A stretch of DNA of 29,901 nucleotides, from NCBI GenBank assembly GCA_937874695.1, contig CALNAJ010000012.1:1-29901 (forward strand), written 5' to 3'. The stretch comes from an uncultured Lactobacillus sp. Its GTDB lineage: Bacteria > Bacillota > Bacilli > Lactobacillales > Lactobacillaceae. The position numbers and the translations under genes are program-made. The notes under the pieces were generated by a model. The model searched no databases. It saw only the letters and a list, made by a program, of their open reading frames with translations, and was not told the DNA's origin. Shown one piece after another: positions 1 to 7,835 of the stretch; within the stretch, counting starts at the first letter, position 1, and every line of letters starts with the position of its first letter.

Positions 1-13
1 TAGAAGCTAGCTA

Positions 14-94
14 ATGGGAGAGGACTTCCATTTACACAAAAAATTTGACACTCCCGAGGGTAACTACTTCGTGATTGCCCAAGTCAAATCCTAA
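14..94 (+). other. Possible tiny ORF or gene remnant
   Basis: An ATG at 14 opens a 26-codon frame ending FVIAQVKS and a TAA at 92-94, directly before a terminator-like hairpin. All three plus frames have a stop within the first 14 bases, so this is not simply the tail of a longer intact gene running in from the left. It could be a small gene, or the 3' end of a broken one. No ribosome site can be judged and I do not recognise the family. Confidence 0.25.
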
Positions 95-103
95 ATTTAA
101 GCG

Positions 104-130
104 AACGGTGCGGAAAACGCATCGTTTTTT
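104..130 (+). terminator. Rho-independent terminator
   Basis: AACGGTGCG (104-112) pairs with CGCATCGTT (118-126), with one G-U pair and a GAAAA loop, and the T-run continues to 130. It ends transcription from whatever lies to the left of the MarR gene. Confidence 0.7.
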
Positions 131-216
131 ATTGCAGTTTAAAATCATTTTAGTTGCGCTAAACGTTGCTGTTAAAGGGATACGAGCTGAAATGTACCGT
201 GGAATTCTATAAACAC

Positions 217-277
217 GTTAGCTTTTAGTTAGTTTTAGTTTACAAAAGCTAACTAAGATGCTAATATTATCAGCATC
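217..277 (+). promoter_or_regulatory. Promoter of MarR-ABC operon with overlapping operator palindromes
   Basis: A -35 TTTACA (239-244), a 17-base spacer and a -10 TAATAT (262-267) make a good sigma-A promoter. A perfect 10-bp inverted repeat, GTTAGCTTTT (217-226) and AAAAGCTAAC (244-253), flanks and enters the -35 region. A second repeat, GATGCT (257-262) and AGCATC (272-277), brackets the -10. This placement suits autorepression by the MarR protein encoded just downstream. The binding itself is inferred. Confidence 0.75.
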
Positions 278-300
278 AAGAAAACGAGGAGGAAATTAAC

Positions 301-834
301 ATGACGGATTCGAGTCGTGATTTATTAAAAAGTTTTGGGAAGCTCCTGCAAAACCGGGCCTTTTTGATGGCAGTGGGGCATCAGGCCGGTATGGGTGGTC
401 ATGGTGGACCGCACAGTGGTAATCGTGGCCAAGGTAAGTTGTTGAAGGTTTTGGCGCAGTCACCGAATGGTCTTACGAATGCCGAGATTGCTGAATTACT
501 CGATATTCGGCCAAGCTCCGTGAGTGCGACCATCAGTCGGCTAGTGGATGCTGGCTTTGTAGAACGGATTCCCAGTCCAACTGACAAGCGGGCGGTCATT
601 GTCCAGCTAAGCGAACGGGGGAAAGAGCTTTTCGCCCAGTACGATGAACACGTTGATACGACCGCCGATGAATTATTTGGCGGACTGACAGCGGATGAGC
701 AAGCGCAATTGGGACAGTTATTAACGAAGCTGACGCATCAGGTCGCTGACCTTGACTGGGGCGACTTCATGGGACACCGGCCAACAGACTGGTCACACCG
801 CGGCATGGGTGGCATGGGTCGTCCACGCTTTTAA
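301..834 (+). CDS. MarR-family winged-helix regulator
   Basis: A 177-residue protein with the MarR arrangement: N-terminal dimer helix, winged helix-turn-helix at about residues 45-115 (LTNAEIAELLDIRPSSVSAT, then DKRAVIVQLSERGKEL in the wing) and C-terminal dimer helices. Members usually repress a neighbouring efflux gene and release DNA on binding a small aromatic or a metal. Residues 27-43 and the last 20 residues are rich in Gly, His and Met (for example MGGHGGPH and RGMGGMGRPRF). These segments are unusual and might bind metal or be disordered tails. AGGAGG at 287-292 sets the ATG. The ABC gene follows after 28 bases, so the two are probably one operon controlled through the palindromes upstream. 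The family call is firm; the ligand is unknown. Confidence 0.93.
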   Translation: MTDSSRDLLKSFGKLLQNRAFLMAVGHQAGMGGHGGPHSGNRGQGKLLKVLAQSPNGLTNAEIAELLDIRPSSVSATISRLVDAGFVERIPSPTDKRAVIVQLSERGKELFAQYDEHVDTTADELFGGLTADEQAQLGQLLTKLTHQVADLDWGDFMGHRPTDWSHRGMGGMGRPRF

Positions 835-862
835 ATTTTAGTGATACCGGAGGCAAAGAGAG

Positions 863-2629
863 ATGGAACGTAGAATGGTAGCGCCACGGACCGCCAAGCA
901 ACGACGAACAGGCAAGTTTGATTTCAAAGGATTTTTACACTTGATTCGCCAAACCAAGCCGAAGTATTGGCAGCTCTGGGTCGGCCTGACCCTAGGATTG
1001 ATTGCAACGGGTGCCCAATTAGCGGTGCCTAAGTTTGCACAGTCGCTAATCAATGGCTTGGGGCATGCGATGAACAAGCCATTATTGATTGGCGTCGTGA
1101 TTTTATTTGTCGTGAGCGCTGCTGTTAGCGCCGTTTCTGGCGCTTTGTTGGGGTTCTTCGGCGAGAACGTCGTCGCCCGCTTGCGGCGTAACCTCTGGCA
1201 AAAACTCGTGCGACTCCGCGTTAGTTACTTTGACAACGTGAAGACCGGGGAGATGACCTCACGACTGGTCAACGATACCATGCAGATCAAGAATCTACTG
1301 GCAAACTCGTTTCCACAAATGGTGACGTCACTCTTTCAACTCGTGGGGGCGCTCGTCATTATGCTTCTGATGGATTGGCGAATGACAGCCATTATGTTCA
1401 GTGCCGTACCACTGATGATGCTCGTCATGTGGCCGATTATGCGGCAATCTGGTAAGATTGGCCATCAACGTCAGGATGCCATGGCTGCCTTCAGCGGTGA
1501 GACTGACGAAACGCTCAGTGAGATTCGGTTGGTCAAATCATCTAACGCCGAAGGTTATGAAACGCAGACGGGGACGCAGCAGATTCAGGACCTTTACCGG
1601 ATTGGCTTACGCGAAGCAATTTACGATGCCATTGCTAGCCCCGTGATGACCGCGACTATGTTGGCAGTCTTTGTAGGCGTGCTGGCTTACGCGGCTGTGC
1701 GGGTATCTGCAGGAACGATGAGTATGGGAACAATGTTTTCCTTCATGATGTACCTGTTCCAAATCATTGGCCCAGCAGGCACGTTGGCGCGGTTCTTTAC
1801 CGACTTGTCTAAGGCCAATGGGTCCACTGAACGGGTTCGCGAGTTGCTGAGCGAACCGGAAGAAGCACTGAGTGAGGGAACGGCGCAGTCCGTTAGCGAT
1901 GCAACCTTGGCTATGGAACACGTTGACTTTGCCTACGAAGACGGTCAACCCATTCTGCACGATGTGAATTTTGAAGCTAAACCGAACACGGTCGTTGCAT
2001 TCGCAGGACCATCCGGTGGCGGAAAGTCCACGATCTTTGGCTTGCTAGAACGCTATTACCAGCCGCAGAGTGGTCAGGTGACCATCGGCGGGGCAGACGT
2101 GCGCGACTTTAATCTCAGCGATTGGCGCTCACAGATTGGCTACGTCAGTCAAGACTCCGCGATTATGGCTGGCACGATTCGCCATAATCTGACGTATGGC
2201 GCGAACCGTGACTTTACGGATTCGGAGCTGTGGCACGTGCTGAAGCTGGCTTCTGCGGACGGCTTCGTGGCTAAGATGACGGATGGTCTGGATACCCAAG
2301 TGGGTGAACGGGGTGTCAAAGTTAGTGGTGGTCAACGTCAGCGGTTAGCGATTGCGCGGGCCTTCCTACGTGATCCTAAGATTCTCTTGTTGGACGAAGC
2401 CACAGCTAGTCTGGACTCTGAGTCCGAAGCCATGGTGCAGCAAGCCTTAACAGAGTTGATGAAGGGCCGGACAACGCTGATCATTGCGCATCGCTTGAGT
2501 ACTATCGTTGATGCTGACAATATCTACTTCATTGAAGATGGCCATGTCAGCGGTAACGGTACGCATCATGAACTGATGGCGAGCTTACCATTGTATCGTG
2601 ATTACGTTAAGATTCAATTCAAAGAATAG
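863..2629 (+). CDS. ABC exporter half-transporter (multidrug type, LmrA/BmrA-like)
   Basis: A 588-residue fused permease-ATPase. About six membrane segments lie within residues 35-310. The nucleotide-binding domain follows, with Walker A GPSGGGKST (382-390), Q-loop Gln430, signature VSGGQRQR (487-494), Walker B ILLLDE ending at 512, D-loop SLD and the H-loop His in IIAHRLST (543). This is the usual length for a half-transporter working as a dimer. With only one ABC gene present, a homodimer is likely, exporting hydrophobic compounds or lipids. GGAGG (849-853) precedes the ATG by 9 bases. Pairing with a MarR gene in one unit is typical of inducible drug or antimicrobial resistance. The substrate cannot be read from the sequence. 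Confidence 0.93.
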   Translation: MERRMVAPRTAKQRRTGKFDFKGFLHLIRQTKPKYWQLWVGLTLGLIATGAQLAVPKFAQSLINGLGHAMNKPLLIGVVILFVVSAAVSAVSGALLGFFGENVVARLRRNLWQKLVRLRVSYFDNVKTGEMTSRLVNDTMQIKNLLANSFPQMVTSLFQLVGALVIMLLMDWRMTAIMFSAVPLMMLVMWPIMRQSGKIGHQRQDAMAAFSGETDETLSEIRLVKSSNAEGYETQTGTQQIQDLYRIGLREAIYDAIASPVMTATMLAVFVGVLAYAAVRVSAGTMSMGTMFSFMMYLFQIIGPAGTLARFFTDLSKANGSTERVRELLSEPEEALSEGTAQSVSDATLAMEHVDFAYEDGQPILHDVNFEAKPNTVVAFAGPSGGGKSTIFGLLERYYQPQSGQVTIGGADVRDFNLSDWRSQIGYVSQDSAIMAGTIRHNLTYGANRDFTDSELWHVLKLASADGFVAKMTDGLDTQVGERGVKVSGGQRQRLAIARAFLRDPKILLLDEATASLDSESEAMVQQALTELMKGRTTLIIAHRLSTIVDADNIYFIEDGHVSGNGTHHELMASLPLYRDYVKIQFKE

Positions 2630-2654
2630 GGAAACTCAGTTGAATAGAGAGGCA

Positions 2655-2685
2655 AAGCGCCGAATCGTTAAGATTCGGCGCTTTA
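2655..2685. terminator. Bidirectional terminator between convergent genes
   Basis: A perfect 13-bp stem (2655-2667 with 2673-2685) carries a GTTAA loop. A-runs and T-runs at the ends let it act for the ABC gene on the plus strand and the phosphatase gene on the minus strand. Confidence 0.85.
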
Positions 2686-2704
2686 CTGTTTGGAGGATTA
2701 GAAA

Positions 2705-4459
2705 TTATTTGGCGAGTTTTACGGCATGTTGGGTGTAAACCACGTGCCAGCCCTTAGGTAGCCCGTTAACGTGCTTGAACTTACCGGTATGTTTTTTGTA
2801 GGTAATCAGCTTGGCACCCTTTTTGAGTTGTCCCTTGGTAACCTTTAAGGTCCCGTTGAACTTAGCAGTCTTCTTGATTGTTAAGTGACCAGCGCGACTC
2901 ATCGTCAGCTTACCAGCCTTAGCTTGTTGGAATTGTCCACGAACGGTAACCTTAGTTGTTGCCAATTTCAGATTACCTTTAGCCAGTTTAACGTTCCCTT
3001 TGCCCAGAGCAGTGGTGTTGGCAATTTGAAGGGTACCGCCTTGAAGTTCAGTGCCACCCGTGTATCGGTTGGCACCGCTCAAGGTGAGTCGGCCAGTACC
3101 GACCTTGGTCAGTTTGCCAGAACCACCGATTTGGTTTTTCCAAGTATCTTTGGCATTGAAGGTGCCCTTCTTTGCATCCATGTTAACTTTGACGTTGTTT
3201 AGGAAGGAACCGTAGCCATTAGCTGCAGAGAAGAGGTCCAAACGGCCCCAGCCTTCGGCATCATCCATTCCAGGGTAACCAGAAGGCATGCCAGTCGTGA
3301 AGAGGACAGCACGACGTTGGGTGTCATTTAAGTAAGGCAAACGGGTTTTAAGTAACACTTCGGCGCCCTTAGGGACACGCATCTCTTGAGTAGTGTCGCC
3401 GGTTTGATCGAAGCCGTAGGTCATGCGGTAACGGTAATCTTGACGATTCTTTTCGTAGCTCTTAAAGTCGTCTTGAGCGGTGGTATCTTTGCTGCCTAAC
3501 AGCGCGTTAGATTGCGCGGCTTCGTAGCCGGCCTTAGCGGTGTCTTGGTTGGCGGGATCGTTCAAGACGGCTGCTGCAATAGCGGTACCGGTCATCCGGC
3601 CACCCATGACAGCCAGTGGTGAATGGCGGCCAGCAATGATTCGGTCATAACCCACTTCAGAAGAACGGGTTACCAATTGCTGGAACCGTTGGGGCAGAGC
3701 ATAGGCAAAGGCGATACCGCTATCGAATGCAGCGGTAGTATGGCCACTTGGCAAGTCAAAGGAGTCGGGTTTTGCGTGGGCCATAATGTTCTCAACGGCT
3801 GGTAATGGTTTGACCGCTTTACTCAAGCGATAAGGCCGCGGCATGGCCACGTAATGTTTAGGTGAATTGATGCCGGAGTAAGGAGAACCTTCAGCCACAT
3901 CAACGAGCTTGACGAGTGCACCCAATTGAGAATCCTGAGTTGCCCACTTGGGATTCTTAGGGCTGTAGTTGGCAGGTAGTGGGGTGCTAGGCATGGAAAG
4001 GTAATTTGTTTGGGCGTTGGCGTTTTTAATGAATGCAGGGGCGTAAGGTCCCAATCCTGAAATTAAGTTATAACGCAGGTCGCGACGGTCACTGAAGTAA
4101 GCCCGTTCCATCTCACTATAGGAACGGTCTTCAGTAACCTTGGCGGACTTGGCAAGGTTGAGATCAATCATGTCCTTATCGATTACTTTTCCCTTATCCC
4201 AATACTTAGTAAAGCCGGTAATGACACCAATTACGGGATCGCTGGTTGGGGTCATGTAGGTCATGTTATCCAAATTTTGGTGATATTCGTCCACCAAGTA
4301 CCCATAGTTCGCCTCATGTGGCTTCAACAAAGCTGCCACATTAGGTTGCTTCGTCTTGGCGCTTGCGGTTGTCACGTTGGTCACCATGGGAAGGGTGACA
4401 GCAACCAATGAGAGCATGGCCGCTGCCCGTCTGGTCCAAGTCCGTTGTCTAATTTTCAT
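2705..4459 (-). CDS. Secreted PAP2-family acid phosphatase with passenger-associated repeat
   Basis: A 584-residue exported protein. Positively charged MKIRQRTWTRR, a hydrophobic core and an ASA-K site near residue 34 form a Sec signal peptide. The catalytic region carries the class A/PAP2 motifs: K201-x6-R208-P209, PSGH at 237-240 and R273-x5-H279. The Asp normally four residues after the motif-3 His is Ala283 (sequence GRHSPLAVMGG). Residues 448-486 (GTGRLTLSGANRYTGGTELQ and on) match the autotransporter-associated beta-strand (PATR) repeat, which is odd in a Gram-positive. The rest of the C-terminus is Lys-rich and beta-like, possibly wall-binding. No LPxTG anchor is seen. It probably hydrolyses phosphomonoesters outside the cell. 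Activity is uncertain because of the Asp-to-Ala change. Confidence 0.85.
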   Translation of the reverse strand: MKIRQRTWTRRAAAMLSLVAVTLPMVTNVTTASAKTKQPNVAALLKPHEANYGYLVDEYHQNLDNMTYMTPTSDPVIGVITGFTKYWDKGKVIDKDMIDLNLAKSAKVTEDRSYSEMERAYFSDRRDLRYNLISGLGPYAPAFIKNANAQTNYLSMPSTPLPANYSPKNPKWATQDSQLGALVKLVDVAEGSPYSGINSPKHYVAMPRPYRLSKAVKPLPAVENIMAHAKPDSFDLPSGHTTAAFDSGIAFAYALPQRFQQLVTRSSEVGYDRIIAGRHSPLAVMGGRMTGTAIAAAVLNDPANQDTAKAGYEAAQSNALLGSKDTTAQDDFKSYEKNRQDYRYRMTYGFDQTGDTTQEMRVPKGAEVLLKTRLPYLNDTQRRAVLFTTGMPSGYPGMDDAEGWGRLDLFSAANGYGSFLNNVKVNMDAKKGTFNAKDTWKNQIGGSGKLTKVGTGRLTLSGANRYTGGTELQGGTLQIANTTALGKGNVKLAKGNLKLATTKVTVRGQFQQAKAGKLTMSRAGHLTIKKTAKFNGTLKVTKGQLKKGAKLITYKKHTGKFKHVNGLPKGWHVVYTQHAVKLAK

Positions 4460-4483
4460 GAAAATACCTGCCTTTCAAAATTG

Positions 4484-4543
4484 AGAGTGCGTTTTCATTT
4501 TTTGTTACAAATCCAGCATACCTGATGATTATCCCTTTGTCAG
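4484..4543 (-). promoter_or_regulatory. Promoter of the phosphatase gene
   Basis: Reading the minus strand, CTGACA (4543-4538), a 17-base spacer and TATGCT (4520-4515) form a plausible promoter. A weak cre-like sequence (TGAAAACGCACTCT, 12 of 14 positions, 4497-4484) lies just downstream, where CcpA could act as a roadblock. The cre assignment is tentative. Confidence 0.5.
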
Positions 4544-4655
4544 CAGGCTTAGGCAAACCAATACAGGAACCATACGAAATTGATACACAGCGTTCGGGTG
4601 TAGATTATTTAAGTATGACTATCCTTATAATGTCGCGCTTTCACAATTGCTCTAA

Positions 4656-4688
4656 TAAAAATGACGACCCAATTCGCATGGCCGTCAT
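4656..4688 (-). terminator. Terminator of the HxlR regulator unit
   Basis: ATGACG (4661-4666) and CGTCAT (4683-4688), with an extra CC/GG pairing inside, form a hairpin. On the minus strand it is followed by a T-run. It lies just past the stop of the gene at 4694-5008. Confidence 0.65.
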
Positions 4689-4693
4689 GTTAG

Positions 4694-5008
4694 TTAAATA
4701 GCTAAATTATTTTCCAAAGTGTCGTTGCCCCAGTCTTCCAATTTCCGCAGAATCTGATGAAACATCACGCCAGTCCGGGTTAATCGGTAACTGTAATCAT
4801 CCTCGGGGAGCGTTTCGATCAGCCCCCACTCCTTCAGGTGCTTGAGCCGCAATAGGAGATTGAACGTTGAGATGCCGCGGACTGTGACCCGTAGATCCAT
4901 GAAATCCGTGGGGATTGGATCGAGCTGATACAGAATTAACGCGTACCAGCGCTGGTGGAGAATTTCTAAGCCGAGTTCGCTGCCTAGATTGAGTTGGGTT
5001 AAAGCCAT
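4694..5008 (-). CDS. HxlR-family transcriptional regulator
   Basis: A 104-residue winged-helix protein of the HxlR (DUF24) family. It shows the family's compact layout: helix GLEILHQRWYALILYQL, recognition region GISTFNLLLRLKHLKEWGLI, and a wing with YSYRLTRTG followed by FHQILRKLEDWG. Many members have a conserved redox Cys near the N-terminus, but this one has no Cys at all, so thiol sensing is unlikely. AAAGGA stands upstream of the ATG. The gene starts only 21 bases after the CdaR-like gene, so both are probably co-transcribed. Targets are unknown. Confidence 0.85.
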   Translation of the reverse strand: MALTQLNLGSELGLEILHQRWYALILYQLDPIPTDFMDLRVTVRGISTFNLLLRLKHLKEWGLIETLPEDDYSYRLTRTGVMFHQILRKLEDWGNDTLENNLAI

Positions 5009-5029
5009 TTGAAACCGGTCCTTTCGTCG

Positions 5030-6106
5030 TTAAATTTGTAAGAAGTTGAATAGTCGGTAACTGAGTCGGAGGCCAAAGGTCTTGTCGGGGTCATCGAAGT
5101 TGATGGCAATGAGGTCTTGAACCTTCTGCAACCGCTTGGTTAAGCTGTTACGGTGCAAGTGAAGCTGGTCGGCTGTGACACTGATCTTGCAGTCGTTTTC
5201 CAGAAATTCGAAGAGCGTTTTAAACAATTCGCTGTGGTGTTGGCGGTCGTATTTCTGGAGAAATAGGAGCTGTGAGCACATGGTATTCTTCAATAGGGAT
5301 GCATTATCCACTTGAGAAAGAATGACGTAAATATTATATTTTTGTGTGAAATTGACCACCGTCAGCGTGTCCAGTTTCTGAGCAATTTGGGCGGCCTGTT
5401 CACAGATGCTACGGAATTCAGCTGTTTTGCTGACATCGCTGTAAGCCTCTGAAATGAAAAAATAATGTTGGAAGAGTGTCCCCAACTGTTTTAACTGAGA
5501 TTGTAGCTGGGACAGGTCGTCCGCGTTCAGCAGAAAAATCAGGCGCTGGTGATCTTCGGTCAATGGGAGTGGTGTAATGAGGTCACGGAGCTGTTGAATA
5601 AAGGCTGTTTGGTTAGTGGCACCAGCTTCAGGTGTGGCGGTCACGCAGACTATCTTATCCTCAAGAAGTGGCTGTAAGAGGGTCGTATCCGTTTGCGCTG
5701 GCTGAGTCAGCAACTGGCTGAAGAGGCTGTTGATCTCACTCTGGTTGGGATTTAGCGCGTACCGGTCGATGAAGCTGTTCATGACCCGGATGACGAGCTG
5801 AACTTGATCGAGGATAGTGGGGTGTCCCTTGGGTTGTGATATGAAGAGGTACCACGTGTTCAACGCCATAGGATTAATGATATGACGGGTGAATTCTAGC
5901 CGATTTTGACGATACACAGGTAAGCTAGCGTTGGGGTCCAGCCAGTCCGCGGGAACCTGAGTTAGCGGGGTGCGACTGTTGCTGATGACGCGACCGAATT
6001 GGTCAGCTAGGATAATTGCCTGGTCGAGATAGGTTGCAGCTAAGTCCGTCAGTGCATCGAGGGTTGAACATTGAATTGATTTTAGAAGAAAATCTTCCCT
6101 ATTCAT
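5030..6106 (-). CDS. CdaR/PucR-type regulator with C-terminal helix-turn-helix
   Basis: A 358-residue protein whose last 60 residues (LFEFLENDCKISVTADQLHL, HRNSLTKRLQKVQDL) are the PucR C-terminal HTH (HTH_30) found in CdaR-type activators. The N-terminal 150 residues resemble a small-ligand sensor with no clear match. There is no PucR N-terminal domain, unlike the regulator at 26155. A frame opens earlier at a GTG (6139), but the ATG at 6106 has AAAGGA 8 bases upstream and is the better start. It is followed by the HxlR gene and stands divergent from pcp and the MIP channel gene. It might control those genes, but this is only positional inference. Confidence 0.8.
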   Translation of the reverse strand: MNREDFLLKSIQCSTLDALTDLAATYLDQAIILADQFGRVISNSRTPLTQVPADWLDPNASLPVYRQNRLEFTRHIINPMALNTWYLFISQPKGHPTILDQVQLVIRVMNSFIDRYALNPNQSEINSLFSQLLTQPAQTDTTLLQPLLEDKIVCVTATPEAGATNQTAFIQQLRDLITPLPLTEDHQRLIFLLNADDLSQLQSQLKQLGTLFQHYFFISEAYSDVSKTAEFRSICEQAAQIAQKLDTLTVVNFTQKYNIYVILSQVDNASLLKNTMCSQLLFLQKYDRQHHSELFKTLFEFLENDCKISVTADQLHLHRNSLTKRLQKVQDLIAINFDDPDKTFGLRLSYRLFNFLQI

Positions 6107-6123
6107 CTGGCAGATCCTTTCGA

Positions 6124-6138
6124 TGTGCAATCTGCACA
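6124..6138. promoter_or_regulatory. Candidate operator palindrome upstream of the CdaR-like gene
   Basis: TGTGCA and TGCACA, separated by ATC, form a perfect short palindrome just upstream of the ribosome site at 6115-6120. It is well placed for autoregulation. No protein partner is known. Confidence 0.4.
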
Positions 6139-6359
6139 CTGTTAAATTTGATTAGTGGGCGTTAAGCACTATGTATGCCCAACCATGCCGACATTACGGC
6201 AATTAGGCAATGAGAGTATGATATCAGTTGGTGGGCGACTTGTCTACGAAAGATAATTATTAGCAGACGATGACAATCTATACGATCTGGCAACCGGGCG
6301 AGCATTGGCACCGTCTGCGTAAAAATTCGGATGAATCGCCGTTAGAGTTGCGAGAGCAG

Positions 6360-6365
6360 TATAAT
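6360..6365 (+). promoter_or_regulatory. Likely -10 box of pcp
   Basis: A consensus TATAAT lies 30 bases before the pcp start, with GGGAGG (6382-6387) between them. No good -35 is seen at the right distance, so the promoter may need an activator. Confidence 0.45.
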
Positions 6366-6395
6366 TGAAATCAAACAATTCGGGAGGTCAGTGAA

Positions 6396-7007
6396 ATGAA
6401 AATATTAGTCACAGGATTCGATCCGTTTGGTGGCGAGACGACCAATCCAGCTATTGAGGCAGTCAAACGGTTGCCAGACAAGATTGCTGGGGCCAATATC
6501 GTTAAGTTGGAGATTCCCACGGTATTCAATCGCTGTGCGGAGGTGGTTCGAACGGCTATTCTTGCAGAGCAACCAGATGTTGTCCTGAGCATTGGCCAGG
6601 CGGGTGGCCGGGCCGCCCTTACGCCGGAACTGGTCGCAATTAATCTGAGTGATGGTCGGATACCGGATAATGCTGGGTACCAGCCCGTGGATCAGCCGAT
6701 TCAACCGGCTGGGGCTACCGCATACTTCACGCAATTGCCGGTCAAAGCCATGGTTCGCGCCATTCGGGCGGCTGGTTTGCCGAGTCGGATTTCAACAACG
6801 GCGGGGACTTACGTTTGCAATCACATCATGTATCAGGTTCAATATCTCCGTGCCATAGAGTTTCCCACGCTACGAGCTGGATTTATGCATATTCCATTTT
6901 TGCCGAGTCAGGTTACGGACAAGCCCAATACGCCGTCCCTGTCGTTGGCAGATGATGTCCGCGGTATCTCGGCGGCGATTGCGGCAATTGTTGCGGAAGA
7001 GGTGTGA
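6396..7007 (+). CDS. pcp: Pyrrolidone-carboxylate (pyroglutamyl) peptidase
   Basis: A 203-residue cytoplasmic cysteine peptidase of family C15, which removes N-terminal pyroglutamate from peptides. The N-terminal MKILVTGFDPFGGETTNP is the family hallmark. The triad is visible as Glu78 (LTPELVAINL), Cys141 (GTYVCNHIMY) and His165 (GFMHIPFLP). Length is normal. GGGAGG sits 8 bases before the ATG. In lactic acid bacteria it helps use peptides as a nitrogen source. It is followed at a distance of 124 bases by the MIP channel gene, which has its own ribosome site and A+T-rich leader. Confidence 0.96.
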   Translation: MKILVTGFDPFGGETTNPAIEAVKRLPDKIAGANIVKLEIPTVFNRCAEVVRTAILAEQPDVVLSIGQAGGRAALTPELVAINLSDGRIPDNAGYQPVDQPIQPAGATAYFTQLPVKAMVRAIRAAGLPSRISTTAGTYVCNHIMYQVQYLRAIEFPTLRAGFMHIPFLPSQVTDKPNTPSLSLADDVRGISAAIAAIVAEEV

Positions 7008-7131
7008 ACCTAGGAGAAAGTTACGTGTTAACTAGCGGACGCGTTAAGTAATTTGCGTATTGGGAGCGTTCCCGAAATATTTATATTATAATAATGTTAG
7101 TTCGACAGAGAATTTGATTGGAGGAATTAAC

Positions 7132-7782
7132 ATGCAGAAATATACTGCAGAGTTTTTGGGCACCTTTATGTTGGTGTTCTTAGGGACCGGTGCCGTGACC
7201 GTGGCAGCCGGCAGCACATTAACGATTGGGTTGGCCTTTGGGCTGGCCATTACGGTATCGGCCTACGCCTTTGGTGGCATTTCCGGTGGACATTTTAATC
7301 CAGCCGTCACCACGGCAATGCTGATCAACCGGCGAATCTCCGGGCGCGATGCCATCTGGTATATCGTTGCGCAAGTCTTGGGTGCCACCGCAGCATCAGC
7401 TATTATGAAATTATTTGTCGGTGGCCTGGGCCTGGCAACGAATCAATTAGGCCAGACGGACTTCCCCAAGATTTCCACGGGGTTAGCCTTCCTGGTTGAA
7501 GCACTCGTGACCTTCCTGTTCCTGCTGGTCATCTTAAACGTGACGAGCGATCGTCATGGCAACGGTGACTTTGCGGGGCTGACAATTGGGGTGACGTTAG
7601 GCTTTCTGATCATTGTGGCCTTGAATCTGACCGGTGGGTCGTTGAACCCAGCACGGTCATTCGGACCAGCAGTGTTCGCTGGCGGCAGTGCGTTGTCTCA
7701 CTTGTGGTTGTACATTGTTGCCCCAGAAGTTGGGGCCATCCTGGCTGCGCTTGTCGGCCGGATGATGGGCAGTGAAGACTAA
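7132..7782 (+). CDS. MIP-family channel (aquaporin type)
   Basis: A 216-residue membrane channel with six membrane spans and the two half-helix signatures, GGHFNPAVT and GGSLNPARSFGPAVF. The Ser after NPAR, rather than the Asp typical of GlpF glycerol channels, favours water or small-neutral-solute transport. Lactobacillus MIP proteins can also pass glycerol, lactic acid or hydrogen peroxide, so the solute remains open. The frame is open from 7060, but the ATG at 7132 has GGAGG (7120-7124) at the right distance and starts right at the first membrane helix (MQKYTAEFLG). An A+T-rich TATAAT (7087-7092) upstream may be its -10. Confidence 0.92.
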   Translation: MQKYTAEFLGTFMLVFLGTGAVTVAAGSTLTIGLAFGLAITVSAYAFGGISGGHFNPAVTTAMLINRRISGRDAIWYIVAQVLGATAASAIMKLFVGGLGLATNQLGQTDFPKISTGLAFLVEALVTFLFLLVILNVTSDRHGNGDFAGLTIGVTLGFLIIVALNLTGGSLNPARSFGPAVFAGGSALSHLWLYIVAPEVGAILAALVGRMMGSED

Positions 7783-7796
7783 TTAAATCCAAACTA

Positions 7797-7833
7797 AAAA
7801 GTGGTCGATTCCGTAGAGAAATCGACCACTTTT
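7797..7833. terminator. Bidirectional terminator
   Basis: A perfect 14-bp stem (7797-7810 with 7820-7833), A-rich on one side and T-rich on the other, lies between the MIP channel gene and the DUF1801 gene. It can serve both. Confidence 0.88.
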
Positions 7834-7835
7834 GT

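Noticed and set aside
14..94. Upstream 26-codon frame as the tail of a complete gene entering the window
   Set aside because: A stop codon in the same frame at 8-10 rules out an uninterrupted reading from the left. It is kept only as a possible remnant.
1607..1960. 117-codon minus-strand frame inside the ABC exporter gene
   Set aside because: It is fully covered by a strongly supported gene on the other strand and has no ribosome site or domain.
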